Assembly: GCA_965226825.1 (NCBI GenBank)
Contig: CBDDED010000003.1
Location: 1,426,001 to 1,490,000, forward strand
DNA from: Io17-Chloro-G2 sp965226825
GTDB taxonomy: Bacteria > Chloroflexota > Dehalococcoidia > Lucifugimonadales > UBA3495
Length of the DNA: 64,000 bases
Direction of reading: 5' to 3'
The notes below the pieces were generated by a model. The model was not told the origin of the DNA. It saw only the letters and a list, made by a program, of their open reading frames with translations, and searched no databases. Shown piece after piece: positions 42,333 to 50,567 of the stretch. A program made the translations under genes and the position numbers. Position 1 is the stretch's first letter. Each line of letters starts with the position of its first letter.

Positions 42333-44162
42333 CTAACAGGTCATCCCTTCCAGCGCTCCTGAAGCACATGGGGGCTTGACCGCGTCAGGGTCCCACCAGG
42401 TGGCTTCCCAGTGTTTTACGGTCTGGTCCAACTCGGGAATATTGTAGCCCTGGAGCCGGTAGTCCATCAGGCCACCCGAGTATCCCCAAACGCCGGGAAC
42501 CCAGTGGCTTTCTCCCTTGCGAAGAATCTCCACGACTTCCCGGAACAGCGCCAAACGTTTCGTCGGATCCAGCTCCCGAGCCTGTTCCTCCATGATTTCG
42601 GTTACCCTCGGGTCAGTCCAATTTTCCGGGTTCTTTACCGTGTTGGTTATATAGTGCTGGTTCAGGAAGTCAGACGGGTCGGGGATCAGCGGGGATGACG
42701 AGGCTAGGCTGATGTGGTCTTCCCCGTTCAGCAACCGGGGGCCGAAAGACGCCCGGTCCATGGAATTTATGGTGACGTCCAATCCCAGGGTTGAATTCAA
42801 CTGCTCGGACACCACTTCAGCCATAGACACCGTGGCTGCACTGGTGGAGATGTTCATGGCTATCTCCAGGCCCTCGGCGAATCCGGCTTCCGCGGCCAGT
42901 TTCTTGGCTTCGGCTACGTCCTCTGCCTTGGGCGACCGCCAACCGGGAATTGTCTGCAACTCGTCCCTAGGTTCGGCGTCGAACCCGCCGATCCTGGGCA
43001 AGAAGGTCATTGGCGAGCCCAGACAGCCAAACCCGCCCCGGCACCGGACAATCTGGTTGAGTTCATCGCGGTCAATAGCCAAAAATACGGCGCGCCTCAT
43101 CCGGGGGTCGTCAAATGGCGGTTTATTCGAGTGCAGGATGATCGACGTAGTGAAAGCGTCGGGGTTCATGATGGCGCGCACCCGGCCATCGGTTTCCGCC
43201 TGGACTCTGAGGGTGTCGGGAACACCGTAGCTGCCGATTGCCGGGCCGGCGGTGGTGAAGGCCTGGCCGACTTGCAGAGCGGCCAGCCGACGGTTGAAGT
43301 CCCTGACGATTGTGAAATGCATGCCGTCAAAGAAGGGCCTGCCTTCCTTGAAATAGTCCGTATTACGCTCGTACTCTATCGAGGCCTGGGGCTCGAAATT
43401 CTTCACTTTCCAGGCGCCGGACCCCACCAAAAATCCTGGCGACGTGGCCTCGTCCGGCTTTAGGTTTTCCGTGGCATGCTTGGGGTACATCTTCATGTAT
43501 TCGGACGAAAGGTTAATGATGAAGAGAGGACCGGGGAACCTGATGGGCACCGTCACGGTCCGGTCATCAGCGACTTCCGCGGTTCCCCGCTCGTAAAAGG
43601 TCTTCATGGCCCCGGTCCTGGACCTGGTCGCGTCCGGGTCAACAATCCGGTCCAGGGAGAATTTGATGTCCTCCGCGGTGATCGGTCTCCCGTCGTGCCA
43701 GTTGCCCTCGCGAATTGTGAAAGTGTAGGCCATTCCATCGGGACTCACCTTCCAGCTTTCGCAGAGGTCGCAAATAACCTCAATTGGGTCGTTAGGGTCG
43801 TGGTAGACCAGGCCGTTGAACTGCAATGAGGAAGGTGTCAGGCAGCTTCCCAGGCTGCCGCAAGAATGGACATCCCATTGTCCCGGATTAGTCCCGTTAA
43901 TCCCCTGGAGGATCATTGGCTGATATTTGCCCTTCGCCACCCACGCGGGCATCGCCGGGAAGGTGAAGGTTTGGCCGGATTCCTCCGGGGCAGCGGTCGG
44001 CACGCTGGTAGGCGGCACCTCGGTTGGGCTGGCAGCAATGGTAGGCGCCGGCGTAGCAACAGGAGCATCGGCTGTCCCACCGCAGGCCAGCGGGACTGCG
44101 GCAATTAGCAGGACCAGAAACAGGGCTACCCAGGGACGTTGGAGCAACTTGAGACAACGCAT
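42333..44162 (-). CDS. Family 5 solute-binding lipoprotein, tandem copy 1
   Basis: 609 residues from the ATG at 44162, which begins a typical lipoprotein signal (MRCLKLLQRP, hydrophobic core, lipobox PLAC with C27); the open frame upstream is not signal-like. An Ala/Pro/Thr linker runs to about residue 65, followed by the SBP_bac_5 domain with NPGQWDVHSCGSLGSCLTPS, CDLCESW and RKGESHWVP. It is the same length as the neighbour at 44538 and by eye more than three quarters identical, including sequence just upstream of the start, so a tandem duplication is clear. Ligand unknown; no permease is adjacent. Confidence 0.9.
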   Translation of the reverse strand: MRCLKLLQRPWVALFLVLLIAAVPLACGGTADAPVATPAPTIAASPTEVPPTSVPTAAPEESGQTFTFPAMPAWVAKGKYQPMILQGINGTNPGQWDVHSCGSLGSCLTPSSLQFNGLVYHDPNDPIEVICDLCESWKVSPDGMAYTFTIREGNWHDGRPITAEDIKFSLDRIVDPDATRSRTGAMKTFYERGTAEVADDRTVTVPIRFPGPLFIINLSSEYMKMYPKHATENLKPDEATSPGFLVGSGAWKVKNFEPQASIEYERNTDYFKEGRPFFDGMHFTIVRDFNRRLAALQVGQAFTTAGPAIGSYGVPDTLRVQAETDGRVRAIMNPDAFTTSIILHSNKPPFDDPRMRRAVFLAIDRDELNQIVRCRGGFGCLGSPMTFLPRIGGFDAEPRDELQTIPGWRSPKAEDVAEAKKLAAEAGFAEGLEIAMNISTSAATVSMAEVVSEQLNSTLGLDVTINSMDRASFGPRLLNGEDHISLASSSPLIPDPSDFLNQHYITNTVKNPENWTDPRVTEIMEEQARELDPTKRLALFREVVEILRKGESHWVPGVWGYSGGLMDYRLQGYNIPELDQTVKHWEATWWDPDAVKPPCASGALEGMTC

Positions 44163-44537
44163 TGAAGCCTTCCAGAAGTTCAGACTTTGTGTATCGGAGT
44201 TAGTGCGGCCCGAACGGGCAGAGCCATTATAACCGCCTAGACTATTCTCAGCACGTTGCCAAGAGCTGGCCCAGCTTGGTGGCGAGGCCACGGGACCGGG
44301 TAGATGGTGGTTCGGCAGCAGAACAGCCGACTTTCCAGCGGGCGTCGCTTCTTTATGACTACTCAACTGCGCGGCAGCGACCTCCTACCCCCGTTGGTCA
44401 ACCTTTCCAGTTCTACCGGTCTGCGTCGAATGTGTTTCGGCGCAGACCGGTGGGCGACTGGCAACCCTTCCAGACATACCGTTACGTCTTGGGGAACACC
44501 GGTGTTGCGTCGCCCTTGAGGCGCACGGGCGGAAATT
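44163..44537. other. Spacer between tandem solute-binding genes with an 11-bp inverted repeat
   Basis: ACCGGTCTGCG (44415-44425) and CGCAGACCGGT (44441-44451) form a perfect stem with a 15-nt loop but no T-run. It lies downstream of copy 2 and upstream of copy 1, so it may attenuate readthrough or protect the 3' end. No gene is seen in this spacer. Confidence 0.5.
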
Positions 44538-46367
44538 CTAACAAGTGAACCCTTCCAGGGCACCGGAAGCACAGGGGGGCTTGACTGTGTCGGGGTCCCA
44601 CCAGGTAGCTTCCCAGTGTTTTACGGTCTGGTCGAGTTCCGGAACATTGTAACCCTGGAGCCGGTAGTCCATCAGTCCTCCGGAGTAACCCCATATCCCG
44701 GGGACCCAGTGGCTTTCGCCCTTGCGGAGGATTTCCACAACTTCCCGGAATAGTGCCAGCCGTTTGGCCGGGTCCCGCTCCTCGGCTTGTTCTCTGATTA
44801 TCTCGTTGAGCCTCGGGTCCGTCCAGTTTTCCGGGTTCTTAACCGTGTTGGTCAGATAGTGTTGGTTTAGGAAGTCCGAGGGGTCGGGGATCAGGGGTGA
44901 TGATGAGGCGAGGCTAAAGTGGTCTTCCCCGTTCAACAACCGGGGCCCGAAAGAGGCCCGGTCCATAGCATTTATGGTGATGTCCAAGTTTAGCGTTTCC
45001 TTCAACTGGCTGGACACTACTTCAGCAATGGCGATCGAAGTCACGGTGCTGGAGATGTTCATATCAATCTGCATCCCATCGCTGAAGCCCGCCGCGGCCG
45101 CCAACTCCCTGGCTTCAGCTTTGTCCTGGTCCTTGGGCGACCGCCAGCCGGGAATCTGCCTCAATTCGTCCCGCGGTTCGGCATCAAAGCCGCCAATCCT
45201 GGGCAAGAAAGTCATCGGCGAGCCAAGGCAGCCAAACCCACCCTTGCACCGGACAATCTCGTTGAGCTCAACCCGGTCGATGGCCAAGAAAGCAGCGCGC
45301 CTCATACGGGGGTCATCGAAGGGAGGTTTGTTCGTATGTAGAATGATCGACGTAGTGAATGCGTCCGGCTTCAAAAGGGCGCGAACCCGGCCGTCGGTTT
45401 CCGCTTGGACTTGCAATGAATCGGATACGCCATAGCCACCAATCATGGGGCCGGCGGTGGTGAAGGCCTGGCCGACTTGCATCGCGGCCAGCCGCCGGTT
45501 GAAATCCCTGACGATTGTGAAATTCATGCCGTCGAAGAAGGGTCTGCCTTCCTTGAAATAGTCCGTATTACGCTCGTACTCTATCGAGGCCTGGGGCTCG
45601 AAATTCTTCAATTTCCAGGCGCCTGACCCCACCAAAAATCCCGGGGATGTGGCCTCATCAGGGGTGAGGTTTTCGGTAGCATGCTTGGGGTACATCTTCA
45701 TATATTCGGACGAAAGGTTGATGATAAAGAGCGGTCCCGGGAACCTGATAGGCACCGTCACGGTCAGGTCGTCCACCACCTCCGCAGTTCCCGGCTCGTA
45801 GAAGGTCTTCATGGCCCCGGTCCTTGACCTGACCGCGTCTGGGTCGGCGATCCGGTCCAATGAGAACTTGATGTCTGCCGCGGTGACTGGCCGGCCGTCG
45901 TGCCAGTTAGCCTCGCGTAGCTTGAAGGTGTAGGCCATACCATCGGCGCTCACCTTCCAGCTATCGCAAAGGTCGCAAATAAGTTCGATCGGGTCGTTGG
46001 GGTCGTGGTATACGAGGCCATTGAATTGCAACGATGAGGGAGTCAGGCAAGTTGCCAGGCTGCCGCAAGAATGCACGTCCCATTGACCCGGGTTGAAGCC
46101 GTTGATCCCCTGGAGGACCATTGGCTGATATTTCCCGTTCGCCACCCACGCGGGCATGGCCGGGAAGGTGAAGGTCTGTCCTGCCTGCTCGGGCGCGGCG
46201 GTGGGCACGCTGGTGGGTGGCACCGCTGTTGCAGTGGGAGCAATAGTGGGTGGCGCCGTAGCAGCAGGAGCATCGGCCGACCCACCGCAGGCCAGCGGAA
46301 CTGCGGCGATTACCAAGACAAGAAACAGGGCTAACCAGGGACGTCGGAGCAACTTGAGACAACGCAT
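44538..46367 (-). CDS. Family 5 solute-binding lipoprotein, tandem copy 2
   Basis: 609 residues with signal MRCLKLLRRP, lipobox PLAC (C27), a linker with repeated Ala-Thr-Ala-Val-Pro units, and the full SBP_bac_5 domain. Conserved cysteine pairs (HSCGSLATC, ICDLCDSW, IVRCKGGFGCLG) are shared with copy 1; they may form disulfides outside the cell membrane. Differences between copies cluster in short surface-like segments, as expected for divergence of ligand preference, but that is inference. GGAAGG precedes the ATG. The upstream gene on this strand is the zinc dehydrogenase 346 bp away. Confidence 0.9.
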   Translation of the reverse strand: MRCLKLLRRPWLALFLVLVIAAVPLACGGSADAPAATAPPTIAPTATAVPPTSVPTAAPEQAGQTFTFPAMPAWVANGKYQPMVLQGINGFNPGQWDVHSCGSLATCLTPSSLQFNGLVYHDPNDPIELICDLCDSWKVSADGMAYTFKLREANWHDGRPVTAADIKFSLDRIADPDAVRSRTGAMKTFYEPGTAEVVDDLTVTVPIRFPGPLFIINLSSEYMKMYPKHATENLTPDEATSPGFLVGSGAWKLKNFEPQASIEYERNTDYFKEGRPFFDGMNFTIVRDFNRRLAAMQVGQAFTTAGPMIGGYGVSDSLQVQAETDGRVRALLKPDAFTTSIILHTNKPPFDDPRMRRAAFLAIDRVELNEIVRCKGGFGCLGSPMTFLPRIGGFDAEPRDELRQIPGWRSPKDQDKAEARELAAAAGFSDGMQIDMNISSTVTSIAIAEVVSSQLKETLNLDITINAMDRASFGPRLLNGEDHFSLASSSPLIPDPSDFLNQHYLTNTVKNPENWTDPRLNEIIREQAEERDPAKRLALFREVVEILRKGESHWVPGIWGYSGGLMDYRLQGYNVPELDQTVKHWEATWWDPDTVKPPCASGALEGFTC

Positions 46368-46713
46368 TAAAGCCTTCCAGAAACTTAGATTATTGGCGAG
46401 GGAGGTAAACCCGGTGTGACCCGGGTGCAGACCAAACCTTTTTGGCCGCGCGAGGCCGCCCTGAGGCTACCCTCCAAGGTTGTCTCAACGCACTTTTACC
46501 AAAGCTGGCGCTAGTATGTCAATGGCGAGCACGGGCGTATTCCCGTCCGGGCCAGACGGGAGATACCCCTGGATAACTGCCCGAACCGTAGCGTCAGACG
46601 CCGGATTTTAGGACCGGTCCAGAAGCATCATGGGTCATGGGATTGGGGGAAAATCAACCAATGGGCGCAACCCAACCGCTTGGATTTAACGTCCAGACCG
46701 CAACCAGCGGTGT
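46368..46713. other. Upstream region of the second solute-binding gene
   Basis: 346 bp without a supported gene or obvious terminator. It should contain the promoter for the minus-strand binding-protein genes, but no convincing -10/-35 pair was found. Confidence 0.35.
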
Positions 46714-47805
46714 TCAGGCGACGCTGGGAATTACGACGGGTTTCACTTCCCGCAATTCCGCCATGGCCTGCAACGCATCAGTGGTCTTGTCCAGGGTGTA
46801 CTCGCCGGTAATCAACCGGTCAAAAGGCACGTCTTTCCGGGTTGCCAGGAAGGTCAATGCCTGGTAGAAATGGCGACCTTCAGCGGCGCGAACACTGATA
46901 AACTGCAAGAACTTGCCAGCCAAAGTGCCGGCGGGGACGGTGATGTCACCCCCGCCGCCGCCGATGGTGACGTAACGGCCTCCGGGGCGGACCAGATCCA
47001 GGCCCTCGGGCACGGCGGCCGTGGTGGCGCATTGGATTACAACGTCGGGTCCCCGTCCCGAGGTTTGTTCCATGACCCAGGACCGCCGCTCCGAAATATC
47101 CGGGGTCCCGGCCAGGCTCAGCGTGGCATCGGCCCCCCAGGCCGCGGCTACGTCCAACCGGTTGTCGGGGTCGCCAATCACCATGACCCTGCGGGCGCCC
47201 CGGTCCTTGGCTACCGCCACGGCGTACAGCCCCACAGGCCCGCTCCCCTGGACCAGCACCGTTTCGTGACTCGCCAGGTTGCCCAGCCGTTCGAATCCAT
47301 GCATCACCGTCCGCAGGGCGCAGGCCGCCGATGCCGCCAACGGCGAAGAAACCTCGTCGGGGATTTTAATCACGTCGCTGCCCGGCGGGACGTAGTGGAA
47401 CGCGGCGCATCCGCCCAGCAGATAGGGTGGCTCGTCGCATCGGACCCGCCCGTAGCGAAAGCCGTTGGGGCAAAGGGTAGGTTGGCGGGCCACCGTGCAG
47501 TAGAAGCAGTGACCGCAAAAGGGATAGGCGGAGATCACGCGGTCTCCAACCTTCAAGGGCTCGCCCATGACGTCGCGGCGCTCCCCGGCAATCTCCACCA
47601 AAGTTCCGGCGGTTTCATGGCCTGGGATATACGGGATGTTTTCGTCTCGCAAAGCCCCATGCCAGAAGTGGCCGTCGGTCCCGCAAAGGGTGGCCGCGTC
47701 CACCCGCATCAGCCCCGCGGTTGGCTCCAACTCGGGGATTTGCACCGACCGGACCTGAAGCGGCTCGTTGAAACCGGTAACGACGGCGGCAAGGCATTCT
47801 GCCAT
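46714..47805 (-). CDS. Zinc-dependent medium-chain alcohol dehydrogenase family protein
   Basis: 363 residues. Catalytic zinc ligands are C41 (LCGTDGH) and H63/E64 (PGHETAG); the structural zinc lobe has four cysteines C97, C100, C103 and C112 (FCGHCFYC...LC). The Rossmann turn GSGPVGLYAV begins the NAD(P)-binding domain, and IGGGGGD marks a later strand. Members oxidise alcohols, sorbitol, threonine or formaldehyde adducts; the substrate is not evident. GGGGAG precedes the ATG. It is separated by more than 100 bp from neighbours on both sides, so it may be monocistronic. Confidence 0.9.
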   Translation of the reverse strand: MAECLAAVVTGFNEPLQVRSVQIPELEPTAGLMRVDAATLCGTDGHFWHGALRDENIPYIPGHETAGTLVEIAGERRDVMGEPLKVGDRVISAYPFCGHCFYCTVARQPTLCPNGFRYGRVRCDEPPYLLGGCAAFHYVPPGSDVIKIPDEVSSPLAASAACALRTVMHGFERLGNLASHETVLVQGSGPVGLYAVAVAKDRGARRVMVIGDPDNRLDVAAAWGADATLSLAGTPDISERRSWVMEQTSGRGPDVVIQCATTAAVPEGLDLVRPGGRYVTIGGGGGDITVPAGTLAGKFLQFISVRAAEGRHFYQALTFLATRKDVPFDRLITGEYTLDKTTDALQAMAELREVKPVVIPSVA

Positions 47806-47921
47806 TTTACCAACTCCCCTCTTTTCGCCCTAGTAGCCGACCGGCCCTGAGCACCTAAAGGTCGCCAAGGGCCGGTATTCCACGACAGGCTGTTAGGCCC
47901 CGGGTTATCAGGTGCCGGGTC

Positions 47922-49121
47922 TTAGTCTATATCCAATCCGAAGAGTTTGATGCTGTTCTCCCCGGTCATCTTGGCCCGGTCCGCGTCGGGCACTCCCTGG
48001 AACATGATGTCCAGGATATCCTGCGACCCCGGCCAAGTGGTGTCGTTGTGTGGGAAATCCGAGGCGAATACCATCTGGTCCACCCCTATTTCGTCCCGGA
48101 AACGCACGCCCTGATCGTCGTGGGTGAAGGTGACATATATCTGGTTGGCGAAGTACTCGGACGGCTTTCTCTTCAGGGTAGTTGGATAGGCCACCCGGTT
48201 GTGGTCGAATGAAGCGTCAGCCCGGCGCAGGAACATGGGAATCCAGTCGCACTCGTACTCCGCGGCCAAAACCTTAAGTCCCGGGAACCGCTCAAAGACG
48301 CCGGAGTAAAGCATTTCGTACAAGGTCTTCTGGATGTTGTACTGCATACCGCCCAGGGCGTTTCGAATGTACATTTGCTCCGGAGGCGGCAGCATGTCCA
48401 TTTCCGGAACGTTGGCGGCGGTCTTCATGCGGCCGAACCGTTGCAGGACGCTCACGGGCGAGTGGGTCAGGCTATCGAAATAACCGGTGAGAACGTGCAG
48501 GCACACCGGCATTTCAGCGGCCTGGCACGCCGCCCAGAACGGATCGTAATGATTCGAGGTGAACGGCAGTTCCGCGGGCGGGGTATGCCAGATGATCGCC
48601 ATCTTGTGGCCCATGGCGGCGCAACGCTCCACTTCCCTGGCCGCTTCCTCGGCGTCGTAGGTTGAAATGCAGGCGGTGGGTATGAGCCGGTTGGGCGAGT
48701 AGGTGCTGAAATCGGCGACCCAATCGTTGAAAACGGTGAACCCGTCTCGCTGCAACTCGGCGTTTTTGAGAGAGAACATGCGGCCGGTGATAGTGGGAAT
48801 CAGCAACTCGGCGCTCATGCCGTCCTGGTCCATCGCCTTCAATCGCTCGGAAGGGTCATAGCCGGCCGGAATGACGTCCCGCTCGTAGTCAATGTTCATC
48901 TGGATATTGACGAACTGTTCGCCGGTTTTCCCAGCGCCGACGCCCTGACCCATCTGGGCCGGCGGCAACCCGTCCATGACGATGTAATCACCGGGTATGG
49001 ACCCGGCGTCTTTGACAATGTGGGGAGCCCTGACGCCCCACTTCTTGCCAATGCGTTCTTGCCACAGGTTGCCGGGTTCGTTTACGTGGGAATCAGCCGA
49101 GATAGTTAGTGTGGTTGCCAA
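47922..49121 (-). CDS. Amidohydrolase family 2 (ACMSD-like) hydrolase/decarboxylase
   Basis: 399 residues from a TTG start at 49121, chosen because AAGGAGG lies 6 nt upstream and the protein then opens as in its paralogues (ATTLTISADSHVNEPGNLW); the frame remains open upstream without similarity. Metal motifs: ADSH at the N terminus, CLHVL, and C-terminal FASDFPHNDTTWPGS. YECDWIPMFLRRAD replaces the ENGTDW block of the 3.8-kb paralogue. Next gene upstream on the strand is a further amidohydrolase at 49257. Confidence 0.85.
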   Translation of the reverse strand: MATTLTISADSHVNEPGNLWQERIGKKWGVRAPHIVKDAGSIPGDYIVMDGLPPAQMGQGVGAGKTGEQFVNIQMNIDYERDVIPAGYDPSERLKAMDQDGMSAELLIPTITGRMFSLKNAELQRDGFTVFNDWVADFSTYSPNRLIPTACISTYDAEEAAREVERCAAMGHKMAIIWHTPPAELPFTSNHYDPFWAACQAAEMPVCLHVLTGYFDSLTHSPVSVLQRFGRMKTAANVPEMDMLPPPEQMYIRNALGGMQYNIQKTLYEMLYSGVFERFPGLKVLAAEYECDWIPMFLRRADASFDHNRVAYPTTLKRKPSEYFANQIYVTFTHDDQGVRFRDEIGVDQMVFASDFPHNDTTWPGSQDILDIMFQGVPDADRAKMTGENSIKLFGLDID

Positions 49122-49256
49122 TCCTTTCCTCCTTGAGTTTGCCGCCCTGAAATTGCCGGGCTTCGCCTGGCGACTGCCCATCCCGGACCTTGTGCACCGG
49201 AACACCAGTCGCTGCCGGCTAGCTCCCGTGTTTAGCTGTTCAGCCGCTCCGGCGGA

Positions 49257-50351
49257 CTATTTTCCGTTGGGCGCCAGTTTGTAGAACCGCTGGGCGTTGC
49301 GATGCAAAATCGCCTCTTTGTCCGCCGCGGTTATCCCATCATTTTCCAGGACCTCTTCTATTTCCTCTTTGCAGGTCTCGTTGGTCACCTCATGCGGGTA
49401 ATCCGAGGAATACAGGAAAGGCTCGCTGCCAACCTGTTGAATGGCGTAGGTCAGAGAGGGTTCTCCCCCTTCCACTCCAATGTAGAGCCTTCCTTCCTTG
49501 ATGTGGCGGATCATGTATTCGCTCACTTTTTCGTGCATCCCCGGCCCCATGAGGTCATCCCTAACCTGATACTCGGAGTGGGACAGGTGGGAGCTATCGA
49601 ACCGTTCCATAGCCATCAGGAACCAGGCCACGCCGCCTTCGAGAAAGGCTATTCTAATGTTGGGGAACCGGTCGAAAATGCCATTGAACACGATGCCGGC
49701 CAAGCCGATCATTATGCCCATCGGATGGCCCATGGCATGGATTGGCGCGTACACGTTCAGGTGGTCAAACCCCATCCCGCTGTGGCACCCGCCGTGAATT
49801 GCCAGGGAGCAGCCCAACCGTTCGGCTTCCTCGTAGATAGGCCAATACTCCTTGGACCCCAGGTGGTTGGGCAGACCCATAGACGGCAGCATCGCTCCGT
49901 GCATACCCAATTCTTCGACGACGCGCCTGAGTTCATCCACTGCTGCGGCCGGCTCCTGCATAGGGATGAGTCCCATCCCGCCGAAGCGTGGACTCCGGGC
50001 CAAGTAGGTATGATGCAGCCAATCGTTGTAGGCCCGGGTAACCGCTATAGCCCAATCCTGGCTGACGATTTTGCCATAGGCCAACGCGGTGGTGGGGTAC
50101 AGCACCGTGTTGTCAATGCCAACGTCGTCCAGGAACAGGAGCCATTCTTCGGGGCCAACCCGGCCTCGCCCCGCGGACGGCGTCTCGACCCGGTGGGCAA
50201 AATGCAGGTGATCGAGAGGTGGGAAAAGGCCCACCGGGTTGAAGGGGCCGGCCTTTTTGTACAGAGGGGGCAAGAATTCCGAAATGCCTTCGCCATCCTC
50301 GTGAATATGGCCGTCGGCGTCGATTACAACTTCCAGGTTCGCGGTTGCCAC
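49257..50351 (-). CDS. Amidohydrolase family 2 protein, more divergent branch
   Basis: 364 residues from a GTG start at 50351 with GGAGG 8 nt upstream. The N-terminal metal motif is DADGHIHE, a D-x-x-x-H variant, the central His is in LAIHGGCH, and the C-terminal Asp is in YSSDYPHE. EGGVAWFLMAMERFD replaces the E-N-x-x-D-W block. This is a different branch from the three ADSH-type paralogues. The enzyme probably hydrolyses or decarboxylates a small organic acid. It precedes the amidohydrolase at 47922 by 135 bp on the same strand. Confidence 0.84.
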   Translation of the reverse strand: MATANLEVVIDADGHIHEDGEGISEFLPPLYKKAGPFNPVGLFPPLDHLHFAHRVETPSAGRGRVGPEEWLLFLDDVGIDNTVLYPTTALAYGKIVSQDWAIAVTRAYNDWLHHTYLARSPRFGGMGLIPMQEPAAAVDELRRVVEELGMHGAMLPSMGLPNHLGSKEYWPIYEEAERLGCSLAIHGGCHSGMGFDHLNVYAPIHAMGHPMGIMIGLAGIVFNGIFDRFPNIRIAFLEGGVAWFLMAMERFDSSHLSHSEYQVRDDLMGPGMHEKVSEYMIRHIKEGRLYIGVEGGEPSLTYAIQQVGSEPFLYSSDYPHEVTNETCKEEIEEVLENDGITAADKEAILHRNAQRFYKLAPNGK

Positions 50352-50460
50352 GGCAAATCCTCCTATTGGGCTGCGCTTGGAATTTAAAGCTCTATTGCCT
50401 AATACCTGGGCCTACGCCAAGGCTTGGAAATCTTGGCGGGACGTTTTAGGTGCTTCCGAA

Positions 50461-50499
50461 CGGACACCTTAGGGGCCGGCTGGTCTCCCAAGGTGTCCG
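50461..50499 (-). terminator. Possible terminator after the oligopeptide-type operon
   Basis: A perfect 10-bp inverted repeat CGGACACCTT / AAGGTGTCCG with a 19-nt loop, about 70 bp past the stop of the binding-protein gene. No T-run follows on the minus strand, so it may act as an mRNA stabiliser rather than a terminator. Confidence 0.4.
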
Positions 50500-50567
50500 T
50501 TTACATTGGCATCAGTTGTGCCACCGATTGCTCCGGGGATCTACACGCTGGAGGGCACGCTGTTCTC

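Noticed and set aside
49302..50387. A 361-residue plus-strand frame across an amidohydrolase gene
   Set aside because: It is antisense to a protein with clear metal motifs; long antisense frames are expected in GC-rich coding DNA.
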